The notes beneath the pieces were generated by a model, which was not told where the DNA came from, searched no databases, and was given only the letters and a program-made list of their open reading frames with translations. Of a DNA stretch of 19,450 nucleotides, positions 1 through 9,009 are shown in pieces; position 1 is the first letter of the stretch, and each line of letters starts with the position of its first letter. The translations under genes were made by a program, and so were the position numbers. The DNA is from DASUSF01 sp036375275 (GTDB lineage Bacteria; Pseudomonadota; Alphaproteobacteria; Geminicoccales; Geminicoccaceae): positions 1 to 19,450 of the forward strand of contig DASUSF010000269.1 in NCBI GenBank assembly GCA_036375275.1, written 5' to 3'.

Positions 1-1313
1 GCGCCATGCAGGCGGGCGACGGCACGCACCAGACTGAGGCCGAGGCCGCTGCCCGGCGTCGCGCGGTGCGCTTCGAGGCGGACGAAGCGCTCGATCACCC
101 GCTCGCGCTCGGCATCGGGCACGCCCGGCCCGTCGTCCGCGATGCTCACCAGGACCTGGTCGCCGGCCCTCCGGCAACCGAGCGCCACGTGGCCGCCTGC
201 GGGGGTGTACTTGATCGCGTTGTCGACCAGGTTGGCCAGCGCCTGGGCGAGCAGCTCGCGGTGGCCGACCACGTGGCAGCCGGCTTCCGCCGCGCGGGTG
301 AGCGCGACTCCCTTGTCCTCGGCGAGCGGCCGGTAGAGGTCCTCGACGTCCGCGAGCAGCTCGGTGAGCTCGACCGGCTCGAACGGCGCCCGCTCGCTGC
401 CGGCCTCGGCCCGGGCGATCGCGAGCAGGGCGTTGAAGGTCGCGATCAGGCCCTCGGCGTCCGCGAGCGTCTGCTCGAGCAGCCCCCTCGCGGCGTCGCC
501 CTCGAGGTCGCCGAGCAGCGCCACCTCGATCCGCGAGCGCAGCCGGTTGAGCGGTGTGCGCAGGTCGTGCGCGATGTTGTCGGAGACCTCGCGCATGCCC
601 TTCAGCAGCCGCTCGATCTGATCGAGCATCGCGTTCAGATTTTCCGCCAGCTGGTCGAACTCGTCGCGCGAGCCGCGCCGCTCGATCCGCTGGTCGAGCT
701 CGCCGGCCATGATGCGCCGCGTCGTCCGGTTGATCGCGTCGACCCGGCTGAGCAGGCCGCGGCTCATCAGGAATCCGCCGCCGAGGCCGAGCAGCAGGGT
801 CAGCGCCAGGCCCCAGGAGAGGGTGGTCCGGATCATCGCCTGGACCGTCATCCGGTCCTCGATCTCCCGGCCGACGAGGAGCCGGTAGCCGCCCTGCAGG
901 AGGAAGGTGCGGGCCCGCACGTGGCGGCGCTCGACGCGGCCTTCTTCCGGCTGGACCTCGACCTTGAAGGTGATCCAGCCTTCGCCTTCCGGTGGGGTCG
1001 ATGGCCACCGGTCCAGGTTGCCGGCGAGGTGGCGACCGAGCGGGTCGGTCAGGAGATAGACGCTGGCCCGGTTCGGGTTGGCGGCGCTCCGCCGCTCGAT
1101 CACCTGGTGCAGGCGGCTCAGCCCCTGCGAGCGGTACTGCTCCACCAGGCCTTCGGTCTCGGCGGCGATGGTCGCCGCCACCTGGCGCTCCAGGAACGTC
1201 GTGGTGGCGATGTACAGGTAGCCGAGCAGCACCAGCGACGACACGCCGAACAGCGCGAGATAGATCAGCGCGAGGCGGAAGGTGGAAGTGTCAAGGAGCC
1301 TGGTCAGGCGCAC
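1..1313 (-). CDS. Sensor histidine kinase with HAMP domain (partial, 3' end off window)
   Basis: This is a membrane sensor kinase that should phosphorylate the response regulator encoded immediately upstream. Reading from a GTG at 1313, I see a first membrane segment at about residues 14-36, a periplasmic stretch of about 125 residues, a second membrane segment at about 164-184, and a HAMP linker. The HisKA H-box follows, DNIAHDLRTPLNRLR, with the phospho-accepting His at 249. The ATPase domain shows the N-box NLVDNAIKYT, DDGPGVP and GSGLGLSL. The frame is open to the window edge, so the last few dozen residues are missing. The GTG start overlaps the regulator gene by 23 nt. No ATG fits before the first membrane segment, and the N-terminus MRLTRLLDTSTFRLALIYLA looks typical for this kinase family. 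The regulator and a degP protease lie upstream, which suggests envelope-stress sensing; the stimulus itself cannot be read from the sequence. Confidence 0.93.
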   Translation of the reverse strand, partial: MRLTRLLDTSTFRLALIYLALFGVSSLVLLGYLYIATTTFLERQVAATIAAETEGLVEQYRSQGLSRLHQVIERRSAANPNRASVYLLTDPLGRHLAGNLDRWPSTPPEGEGWITFKVEVQPEEGRVERRHVRARTFLLQGGYRLLVGREIEDRMTVQAMIRTTLSWGLALTLLLGLGGGFLMSRGLLSRVDAINRTTRRIMAGELDQRIERRGSRDEFDQLAENLNAMLDQIERLLKGMREVSDNIAHDLRTPLNRLRSRIEVALLGDLEGDAARGLLEQTLADAEGLIATFNALLAIARAEAGSERAPFEPVELTELLADVEDLYRPLAEDKGVALTRAAEAGCHVVGHRELLAQALANLVDNAIKYTPAGGHVALGCRRAGDQVLVSIADDGPGVPDAERERVIERFVRLEAHRATPGSGLGLSLVRAVARLHG

Positions 1314-1977
1314 GCAGGCAGTATCCGGCGCCGCGCACGGTGTGGATCAGCGGGTGCTCGAACCCGCGGTCCACCTTCTGGCGCAGGCGGCTGATGTGGA
1401 CGTCGATGACGTTGGTCTGCGGGTCGAACCGGTAGTCCCAGACCTTCTCCAGGAGCATGGTCCGGGTCATGACCTGGCCTGGGTGCCGCATCATGGTCTC
1501 GAGGAGCTGGAACTCCCGCGGCTGGAGATCGATCGGCTGACCGCTCCGGCTGACCTTGCGCGCGAGCAGATCGACCTCCAGATCGGCGATCTTGAGACGC
1601 GTCGCGACGCTGGCGCTGGACGGCCGGCGACCGAGCGTCTCGACCCGCGCCAGGAGCTCCGAAAAGGCGTAGGGCTTGACCAGGTAGTCGTCGCCGCCGG
1701 CCCGCAGCCCCCTGACCCGGTCGTCCACCTCGCCCATCGCCGAGAGGAACAGCACCGGCGTCGTGTGGCCGGTCTCGCGCAGGTGGCGGACCAGGCTCAG
1801 CCCGTCGAGGCCGGGCAGCATCCGGTCCACGATCAGGACGTCGAAGTCCGCCGTCGCGGCCTTGAGCAGCCCGTCCCGGCCGTCGCCCGCCTGATCGACT
1901 GCGTGGCCGCTCTCGCGCAGCCCCTTGGCGAGGTAATCGGCCGCCTCCCGGTCGTCCTCGATGATCAGGATCCGCAT
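1291..1977 (-). CDS. OmpR/PhoB-family response regulator
   Basis: This is a DNA-binding two-component response regulator of 228 residues, the usual length for the family. The receiver domain (about residues 1-115) has the acidic pair in IIEDD, the phospho-acceptor Asp51 in LIVDRMLPG, and the conserved Lys in DYLVKPYAF. The C-terminal winged helix (about 130-225) has the PREFQLLE and VWDYRFDPQTNVIDVHISRLR signatures. A GTG lies directly before the chosen ATG (1978-1980), and starting there would add one residue. The kinase gene overlaps its 3' end by 23 nt, so the two are almost certainly co-translated partners. The degP gene lies 177 nt upstream on the same strand, separated by a strong hairpin. 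The target genes are unknown; degP itself is the obvious candidate by analogy with CpxR. Confidence 0.95.
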   Translation of the reverse strand: MRILIIEDDREAADYLAKGLRESGHAVDQAGDGRDGLLKAATADFDVLIVDRMLPGLDGLSLVRHLRETGHTTPVLFLSAMGEVDDRVRGLRAGGDDYLVKPYAFSELLARVETLGRRPSSASVATRLKIADLEVDLLARKVSRSGQPIDLQPREFQLLETMMRHPGQVMTRTMLLEKVWDYRFDPQTNVIDVHISRLRQKVDRGFEHPLIHTVRGAGYCLRAPDQAP

Positions 1978-2108
1978 CACGCTGCTCGCTCAGCCTCGTT
2001 CGCCAGGGAACCACGCAGCCGATCGGACTCCGTCCGGCACCAGCCTCGAGCCGCCCGGTCGGTCCGCTGCACGCCGCGTCGGGCGGCGCCGTCGCCTGCC
2101 CGTAGCTT

Positions 2109-2139
2109 GCGGAAGCCGGCGACCGACGCCGGCTTCCGC
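2109..2139 (-). terminator. Perfect 13-bp hairpin after degP
   Basis: The arms GCGGAAGCCGGCG (2109-2121) and CGCCGGCTTCCGC (2127-2139) are perfectly complementary around a 5-nt loop. The hairpin lies about 15 nt past the degP stop codon and 130 nt before the response-regulator start. No U-tract follows on either strand, so it may terminate transcription weakly, protect the degP 3' end, or only attenuate read-through into the two-component genes. Confidence 0.6.
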
Positions 2140-2154
2140 GCTGTGCAGGTCAGG

Positions 2155-3729
2155 TCAGGCGCGCTCGATCGGGACCGCGACGAAACGGTCCTGCCCGTCC
2201 CGCTTGACCAGGAGGAGGATCGCCTCCTCCCCCTTCTCGGCAGCGGCCTTGACCGCCTTGACGAGAGCCTCCGGAGCTTCCACCGGGGTCCGGTTGGCCT
2301 CGACGATCACGTCGCCCTCGCGGATGCCCTTCTCGGCGGCGGGGCTGCCGGGCATGACGTCGGTCACCACCACCCCCTGAACGTCGGCCTCGAGCTGCAG
2401 ACGCTCGCGCGCCTCCGGCGTGATCCGGGCGAGCGCGAGGCCGAGCCGCGGCGTGCCCTCGTCGGTGGCGTCGAGGGCCGCGACCTGCTCCTCGTCCATC
2501 GGCATCTGACCGATCTCGACGTCGAGCGTGGTGCGCTCCCCGTTCCGCCAGAGAACCACCTTGGCGACCTCCTCGGGCGGGGTGTCGGCGACCGCCCGGG
2601 TGAGGTCCCGGACATCCTCGACATTGCGACCGGCGTACTCGACGATCACGTCGCCCTGCTGGATCCCGGCCTGGGCCGCGGGGCTGTCCGGCGTGACCTT
2701 CGAGACCAGCGCACCCTCGGCCTCGTCCAGGCCGAAGCCGGCGGCGAGGTCCTCGTCCACGCCCTGGATGTACACCCCGAGCCAGCCCCGCTCGACCATC
2801 CCGTCGTCGCTGAGGTCGTCGATGATCCGCTGGGCGAGGTCGGAGGGGATGGCGAAGCCGATCCCGACGTTGCCGCCGCTCGGGCTGTGGATCAGGGTGT
2901 TCACCCCGATCACCTCGCCGGCGAGGTTGAAGGTCGGGCCACCGGAGTTGCCGCGGTTGATCGGCGCGTCGATCTGCAGGAAGTCGTCGTAGCGGCCGGC
3001 CCCGATCGAGCGGTTGTCGGCGGAGACGATGCCGGCGGTCACCGTGCCGCCGAGGCCGAAGGGGCTGCCGATCGCGACCACCGGATCGCCGACCCGCACC
3101 TTCGAGGCGTCGGCGAACGTGACCGGCTGCAGGTCCCGGTCGGTCTCGACCTTGAGCAGCGCGAGGTCCGTGTCCGGGTCCCGGCCGACCAGGGTCGCCT
3201 CCAGCTCGTGGCCGTCGTTCAGCTTGACCGTGACCTCCGTCGCGCCGTCGACGACGTGGTTGTTGGTGACGATCAGGCCGTCCTCGCTGACGATGAAGCC
3301 GGACCCGGCGGCGACCGGCGCCTGGAAGCCGTGCGGCATCTGCGGGTCCTCCGGCCCCTGTGGGCCGGGCATCCGGAAGCCCTGATCGCCGAAGAAGCGC
3401 TCCATGAAGCGCTTGAACATCTCGGCGTCCGGATCGTCCTCGTCGAACGGCATGCCGAACCGCTCGGGCGAGCCCTCGCCGGGCATGCCCGCGAGCTCGC
3501 GATTGATCTCCCGCTTGGCGCTGATGCCGACCACGCTCGGCATGACCTGCTCGACCAGGTCGGCGTAGCCGGGCCAGGCGTGTACGGGCGCAGCCGCGGT
3601 GCTCTCGGTCGCGCCGATGCTCTCGCGCGGCTCCATGCCGACGGCGAGGCCGACCAGCGCCGCCGACGACAGTGCGACGGCAGCAACCCCGAGGGTGCGG
3701 CGCCGGCGGTGGGGGGTCATCTCGTCCAT
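2155..3729 (-). CDS. degP: Do-family periplasmic serine protease/chaperone (DegP/HtrA)
   Basis: This is a periplasmic protease and chaperone that degrades or refolds misfolded envelope proteins; it is 524 residues long. An N-terminal basic stretch and hydrophobic segment (about residues 8-31) form a signal peptide or membrane anchor. The trypsin-like domain carries the full triad: His158 in TNNHVV, Asp188 in DTDLALLK, and Ser262 in GNSGGP. PDZ1 (about 315-405) and PDZ2 (about 425-515) follow. An acidic, Met/Pro/Gly-rich stretch (about 80-135) lies in the loop region typical of Do proteases. I chose the ATG at 3729 because AGAGGAGAG precedes it at good spacing; a second ATG lies at 3720. The upstream part of the open frame runs into the neighbouring glycosyltransferase and is not coding. 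The downstream two-component pair suggests stress-dependent control. The name covers the Do family broadly (DegP/DegQ/MucD). Confidence 0.95.
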   Translation of the reverse strand: MDEMTPHRRRRTLGVAAVALSSAALVGLAVGMEPRESIGATESTAAAPVHAWPGYADLVEQVMPSVVGISAKREINRELAGMPGEGSPERFGMPFDEDDPDAEMFKRFMERFFGDQGFRMPGPQGPEDPQMPHGFQAPVAAGSGFIVSEDGLIVTNNHVVDGATEVTVKLNDGHELEATLVGRDPDTDLALLKVETDRDLQPVTFADASKVRVGDPVVAIGSPFGLGGTVTAGIVSADNRSIGAGRYDDFLQIDAPINRGNSGGPTFNLAGEVIGVNTLIHSPSGGNVGIGFAIPSDLAQRIIDDLSDDGMVERGWLGVYIQGVDEDLAAGFGLDEAEGALVSKVTPDSPAAQAGIQQGDVIVEYAGRNVEDVRDLTRAVADTPPEEVAKVVLWRNGERTTLDVEIGQMPMDEEQVAALDATDEGTPRLGLALARITPEARERLQLEADVQGVVVTDVMPGSPAAEKGIREGDVIVEANRTPVEAPEALVKAVKAAAEKGEEAILLLVKRDGQDRFVAVPIERA

Positions 3730-3747
3730 CTCGTCAACTCTCCTCTG

Positions 3748-3766
3748 GATCCGGGCGCGCCGGATC
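3748..3766 (-). other. Short palindrome/hairpin in the degP leader
   Basis: GATCCGG (3748-3754) and CCGGATC (3760-3766) can pair around the loop GCGCG. The hairpin lies just upstream of the degP ribosome binding site (about 3738-3746). It could be a 5'-leader stem or a late terminator for the upstream glycosyltransferase gene. The rest of the 139-nt gap shows no convincing promoter to me. Confidence 0.3.
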
Positions 3767-3868
3767 GTGTCCGACCAGCCCGATCGTCCGTGTCGACCTC
3801 TGACGTGATCAGATATGCGGCCCCGTGATGACCGGCGCCTGTCGCTCGCATGAAATGTCGGTAAGGCG

Positions 3869-5149
3869 TCAGCCCCGGACAAGGGCCTCGCGGGTGAGCC
3901 GGGCGAGGGAGGCGGGCGACAGCGTGTTGCCTTCGGCCCGCCAGAGGTCGACGACCTCGCGGACGTAGGCGTGCCGGAACGCGTCCGGAGCGAAGCGCCG
4001 GGCGTGGGCGTGGCAGTCGGCCGGCCGGATCCCGCGGCCGTCGCGCTCGAAGGTGCGGACCGCCGCGGCGATGGCGGCCGGCTCCTGAGCATCGAAGAAC
4101 AGCCCGGTCGGCGCCGCGTCGTCGAGGCCCCGCACCGTCTCGAGGGCGCCGCCGGCGCCGTAGGCGATCACCGGCGTGCCGGCCGCCTGGGACTCGACCG
4201 GCGTGATCCCGAAGTCCTCCTCGGCCGCGAACACCAGGGCCCTCGCCCCCTGCATCAGCTGCACGAGCCGCTCGCCCGGCACGCGGCCGAGCAGATCGAC
4301 GTTGGAGGTGGCCTGCGCGCGGGCGCGGCCGAGGCCGGGCCCCTCGCCGACCACCAGCAGGCGCCGGTCCGGGAGCTCCCGGAACGCCTCGACGATGGCC
4401 TCGGTCCGCTTGTAGGGGACGAAGCGCGAGACCGCGAGGTAGTAGTCCTCCTTGGCCTCGCGGAAGGGGAAGGCGGCGACGTCGACCGGCGGGTGCACCA
4501 CGGCGCTCTCCCGCCGGTAGGTCTTCCAGATCCGGCGCGCGATGAAGGCCGAGTTGGCGAGAAAGCGGTCGACGCCGTTCGCGGTCTGCCGGTCCCAGAG
4601 GCGGATGCGGTGCAGGAGCAGCCGGATCAGCCAGCTCTTCGCGCCCCGCGCGAGGCCGCTCTCGCGGAGATACTGGTGCTGATACTCCCAGGCGTAGCGG
4701 ATCGGCGCGTGGACGTAGCTGAGGTGCGGCTGACCGGGGCCGGTCAGCACGCCCTTCGCGACCGCGTGGCTGCTCGAGAGCACGAGGTCGTAGCCGCCGA
4801 GGTCGAACTGCTCGACCGCGAGCGGCATCAGCGGCAGGTAGCCGCGGAAGCCGCGCCGGGCGAACGGCAGGCGCTGGATGAAGGAGGTCGTCACGGACCG
4901 CCCGCCGAGGAAGCCGCGCTGTCCGTCCGGGACGAAGTCGACCAGCGCGAACAGGTGAGCCTCCGGAAAGCAGCGCAGGATCTGCTCGACCACCCGCTCC
5001 GAGCCGTAATAGCTGTCGAACCAGTCGTGGATCAGGGCGATCCGGGCCGGCCGGCCCCGCCGCGTGATCAGCTCGGGCGGCGTGAACGGGACGGCGGGGT
5101 CGGGCAGGGGCTGCGGCCATGACGTGCGGCTGCGGATCGGCGACGTCAT
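3869..5149 (-). CDS. Glycosyltransferase family 4 (mannosyltransferase-like)
   Basis: This is a GT-B-fold retaining glycosyltransferase of 426 residues, probably cytoplasmic or membrane-associated, that builds a surface or exopolysaccharide. The N-terminal Rossmann domain starts with ARIALIHDWFDSYYGSERVV (about residues 36-54). The C-terminal nucleotide-sugar domain begins near DYYLAVSRFVPYKRTE. It contains the retaining-GT4 signature E-x7-E (Glu311 and Glu319 in EDFGITPVES), then AAGTPVIAYGAGGALETV. The start ATG at 5149 has only a weak ribosome binding site. About 30 N-terminal residues before the Rossmann strand are Pro-rich, so the true start could be further in. The family resembles WbaZ-type GT4 enzymes, but donor and acceptor cannot be read from the sequence. 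It stands alone between degP and the ABC-F gene, with gaps of about 120-140 nt on each side, so it is not obviously part of either neighbour's operon. Confidence 0.9.
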   Translation of the reverse strand: MTSPIRSRTSWPQPLPDPAVPFTPPELITRRGRPARIALIHDWFDSYYGSERVVEQILRCFPEAHLFALVDFVPDGQRGFLGGRSVTTSFIQRLPFARRGFRGYLPLMPLAVEQFDLGGYDLVLSSSHAVAKGVLTGPGQPHLSYVHAPIRYAWEYQHQYLRESGLARGAKSWLIRLLLHRIRLWDRQTANGVDRFLANSAFIARRIWKTYRRESAVVHPPVDVAAFPFREAKEDYYLAVSRFVPYKRTEAIVEAFRELPDRRLLVVGEGPGLGRARAQATSNVDLLGRVPGERLVQLMQGARALVFAAEEDFGITPVESQAAGTPVIAYGAGGALETVRGLDDAAPTGLFFDAQEPAAIAAAVRTFERDGRGIRPADCHAHARRFAPDAFRHAYVREVVDLWRAEGNTLSPASLARLTREALVRG

Positions 5150-5270
5150 GATCCGCGCCCGGCGGCCTTGTGCGGGGTCAAGCTCGATCTGCCTCTGTCG
5201 ATGGGCCCGGACCGAGCATGACCGGGCGAGGCATCGCCGGCAAGCCCTCGTATGGGTCGCCGCGGCGGGG

Positions 5271-7052
<1,782 letters not shown>

Positions 7053-7159
7053 GGTGTAGCGCCGGCTGGAGGGCAGGGGCGGGCCGCAGCCTGCCACCGG
7101 GATGGCGCCGGTGCAACCGGGCGGTCGGGATGGTGGTGTCGCCCACCCGAAGCCGGCCG

Positions 7160-7188
7160 CGGCTCCGGTGCCGCTGGCACCGGAGCCG
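7160..7188 (-). terminator. Perfect 13-bp hairpin after the OmpA-like lipoprotein gene
   Basis: CGGCTCCGGTGCC (7160-7172) pairs perfectly with GGCACCGGAGCCG (7176-7188) across a 3-nt loop, 14 nt past the lipoprotein stop codon. There is no U-run. The position suggests a transcription end or 3'-protecting structure before uup. The remaining stretch up to uup shows nothing else clear. Confidence 0.6.
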
Positions 7189-7202
7189 GACGCGACGACC
7201 GC

Positions 7203-7865
7203 TCAGGCGATCGGTTGGACCAGGACCTCGACGCGGCGGTTGAGCTGCCGGCCGGCCTCGGTCGCGTTGGTGGCGCGCGGCTCGGACTCGCCGCGGCCGG
7301 TGGCGCTGATGATCGAGGCCGGGACACCGAGCGTCGACAGCTCGCGCCGGACCGCCTCCGCCCGCCGCTCGGACAGGCCCTGGTTGTAGGCCTCGGAGCC
7401 GGTGGAGTCCGTGTGTCCGACGATGGTCACCCGGTTCCGGTCATACTTCGCGAGCACGTCCGCGAGCTTCTGCAGGGTCGGCCGGAAGGTCGGCTTGATT
7501 GCCGCGCTGTCGTAATCGAACGAGACCTCGTTCGCCAGGGTCAGCTTGAGCAGATCGTCCCGGACCCGCTCGACCTCGACCTCCTTCGCGACGCGCTCGT
7601 CGGCCACCGCCTGACGGAGCTCCCGCTCCTGGCGGTCGAACAGGTAGCCGACTCCGGCGCCGGCCGCGGCGCCGACCGCCGCGCCGGTGATCGTGCCCCG
7701 GTCACGGTTGCCGTCGTCATCGATCTGGTTGCCGAGCACCCCGCCGGCGACCGCGCCGACCGCGGCCCCGACCGCGGTCTTGTTGACCGTCCGGGTGCCG
7801 TCCGGGTTGGTCTGACACCCGGCCAGCAGCAGACCGGCGAGGGCCAGACAGGCCGTATTCCTCAT
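7203..7865 (-). CDS. OmpA-family outer-membrane lipoprotein with glycine zipper
   Basis: This is a cell-envelope lipoprotein of 220 residues that likely tethers the outer membrane to peptidoglycan. The signal peptide ends in the lipobox LLAG-Cys17. A Gly/Ala-rich glycine-zipper segment follows (about residues 30-80, with AVGAAVGAVAGGVLG and GAAVGAAAGAGVGYLF). A short charged helix leads into the OmpA-C peptidoglycan-binding domain (about 105-215), which has VTIVGHTDSTGSEAYNQ, LSERRAEAVRREL and the terminal NRRVEVLV. The layout is like YiaD. I chose the ATG at 7865 because GGAG sits 8 nt before it; a GTG at 7874 would add three residues. It is divergent from znuA across a 184-nt region, so the two may share regulation. 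Confidence 0.93.
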   Translation of the reverse strand: MRNTACLALAGLLLAGCQTNPDGTRTVNKTAVGAAVGAVAGGVLGNQIDDDGNRDRGTITGAAVGAAAGAGVGYLFDRQERELRQAVADERVAKEVEVERVRDDLLKLTLANEVSFDYDSAAIKPTFRPTLQKLADVLAKYDRNRVTIVGHTDSTGSEAYNQGLSERRAEAVRRELSTLGVPASIISATGRGESEPRATNATEAGRQLNRRVEVLVQPIA

Positions 7866-7992
7866 GCCACGCACTCCGCGAGCTCAAAGGTTCATACCAG
7901 CATGTCCTCCCGCCGGCGAAAGATGGGCCGCCGGCCGCGCTTCTACAAGGGGCGGGTGGTGAAGGCGCGCGTTGCGATACGTGCTCAGAAAC

Positions 7993-8008
7993 GTTACGTT
8001 ATAACACT
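7993..8008. promoter_or_regulatory. Candidate Zur (zinc repressor) operator upstream of znuA
   Basis: The AT-rich element GTTACGTTATAACACT sits in otherwise GC-rich DNA, with the palindrome GTTATAAC at 7998-8005, about 45 nt before the znuA start. Zur operators in proteobacteria are AT-rich palindromes built around GTTATA/TATAAC half-sites, and znuA is the classic Zur target. The match beyond the 8-bp core is poor, so the assignment rests largely on context. A weak promoter candidate, TTGCGA-N17-TACGTT (7972-8000), overlaps it. Confidence 0.45.
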
Positions 8009-8049
8009 CGCCGTTCCGCACGCGCCGGGCGGTCTCGCCGGCAGTCTGG

Positions 8050-9006
8050 ATGAATGCGACGCGCATGTGGTCCGTTCCGATCTTGCTCGCCGCTCTGGTG
8101 GCGGCGTCGGAGGCGCGCGCCGCCCCCGAGGTCGCGGTCAGCATCCGGCCGCTGCACGCCCTGGTCGGGAGCGTGATGGCCGGGGTCGGCGAGCCGGAGC
8201 TCCTGCTCCAAGGCGTGATCTCGCCCCACGGCATCGAGCTCCGCCCGTCCCAGGCGGCCGCCCTCGAGGCGGCGGATCTCGTGGTCCTGGTCGGAGCCGG
8301 GCTCGAGCCGTTCGCGGAACGATGGGCGGTCCATGAGGATGCGGCGCGGCTGCTCAGGATGAGCGACCTTCCGGCAATCCGGCTGCTCCCGATCAGGTCG
8401 CCCGGCCCGGTGGAGGATGCAGCCGGCGCCGAGAGGGAGGAGACCCATGCCGTCACCGATCATCCGCCGGCGGGCTCGCTCGACCCGCACCTCTGGCTCG
8501 ATCCTGCGAATGCGCGGGTGCTGGTGGAGGCGGTCGCCGCGGCGCTCGGCGAGCTCGATCGGGAGAACCGCGAGACGTACGCGCTGAACCGCGACCGGAT
8601 GGTGGCGGAGCTCGGCCGCCTGGACGACTGGATCAGGGCGGAGCTTCGCCCGCTCAAGGACCGCCCCTTCGTGGTCGCCCACGACGGCTACCGCTACTTC
8701 ACCTCGCGCTATGGCCTCGCCGAGGCGGGCGTGCTCGCCGTCGACCCGAGCCGGATCCCCGGTGCCCGCACGCTCCGGGCGCTGCGCGCCGAGCTGGAGG
8801 CGGTGGCGCCGGCCTGCGTGTTCACGGAGCCCGGGTTCCCGCCGTCGCTGGTCTCGACCCTGACCGAGGGGATCGAGGTGGAGGCCGGCGCGCTCGACCC
8901 GCTGGGTGGCGCGCTGCCGGCGGGGCCCGGCCAGTACGAGGCTCTCCTGCGCACCCTCGCCCGAAGCTTCGCCGACTGCCTCGCCCGGCTGCCGGAACCT
9001 CGATGA
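8050..9006 (+). CDS. znuA: Zinc ABC transporter periplasmic binding protein ZnuA
   Basis: This is the periplasmic solute-binding protein for high-affinity zinc uptake (cluster A-I family), 318 residues long. The signal peptide is about residues 1-24, ending SEARA before APEV. Expected metal ligands are present: His60 in SPHGIELRPS, His147 in DPHLWLDP, His211 in VAHDGYRYF, and the acidic position Glu260 in FTEPGF. The loop after about residue 115, which is His-rich in many ZnuA proteins, is short here and has only two His (133 and 138). The ATG at 8050 lacks a good ribosome binding site; an ATG at 8065 would give a shorter but workable signal peptide. The transporter ATPase and permease genes (znuC, znuB) and zur are not in the window. 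The stop codon lies 3 nt from that of the convergent kinase gene. The metal could in principle be Mn, but the motifs favour Zn. Confidence 0.9.
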   Translation: MNATRMWSVPILLAALVAASEARAAPEVAVSIRPLHALVGSVMAGVGEPELLLQGVISPHGIELRPSQAAALEAADLVVLVGAGLEPFAERWAVHEDAARLLRMSDLPAIRLLPIRSPGPVEDAAGAEREETHAVTDHPPAGSLDPHLWLDPANARVLVEAVAAALGELDRENRETYALNRDRMVAELGRLDDWIRAELRPLKDRPFVVAHDGYRYFTSRYGLAEAGVLAVDPSRIPGARTLRALRAELEAVAPACVFTEPGFPPSLVSTLTEGIEVEAGALDPLGGALPAGPGQYEALLRTLARSFADCLARLPEPR

Positions 9007-9009
9007 GGG

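Noticed and set aside
1282..3828. A long plus-strand open frame (848 codons) opposite the response regulator and degP
   Set aside because: It is antisense to two clear genes with intact motifs, has low-complexity Arg/Ala/Asp/Val-rich translation, and shows no domain. It is a by-product of high GC content.
7991..8019. Minus-strand GGAAC...CGTT before the OmpA-like gene, considered as a second EcfG promoter
   Set aside because: The spacing is 19 nt to CGTT (or 14 nt to CGTA), outside the 16-17 nt the consensus needs.
7901..8049. Short basic plus-strand reading frame starting at an ATG near 7911
   Set aside because: It has no ribosome binding site, runs on in a frame that conflicts with znuA, and overlaps the likely promoter/operator region.
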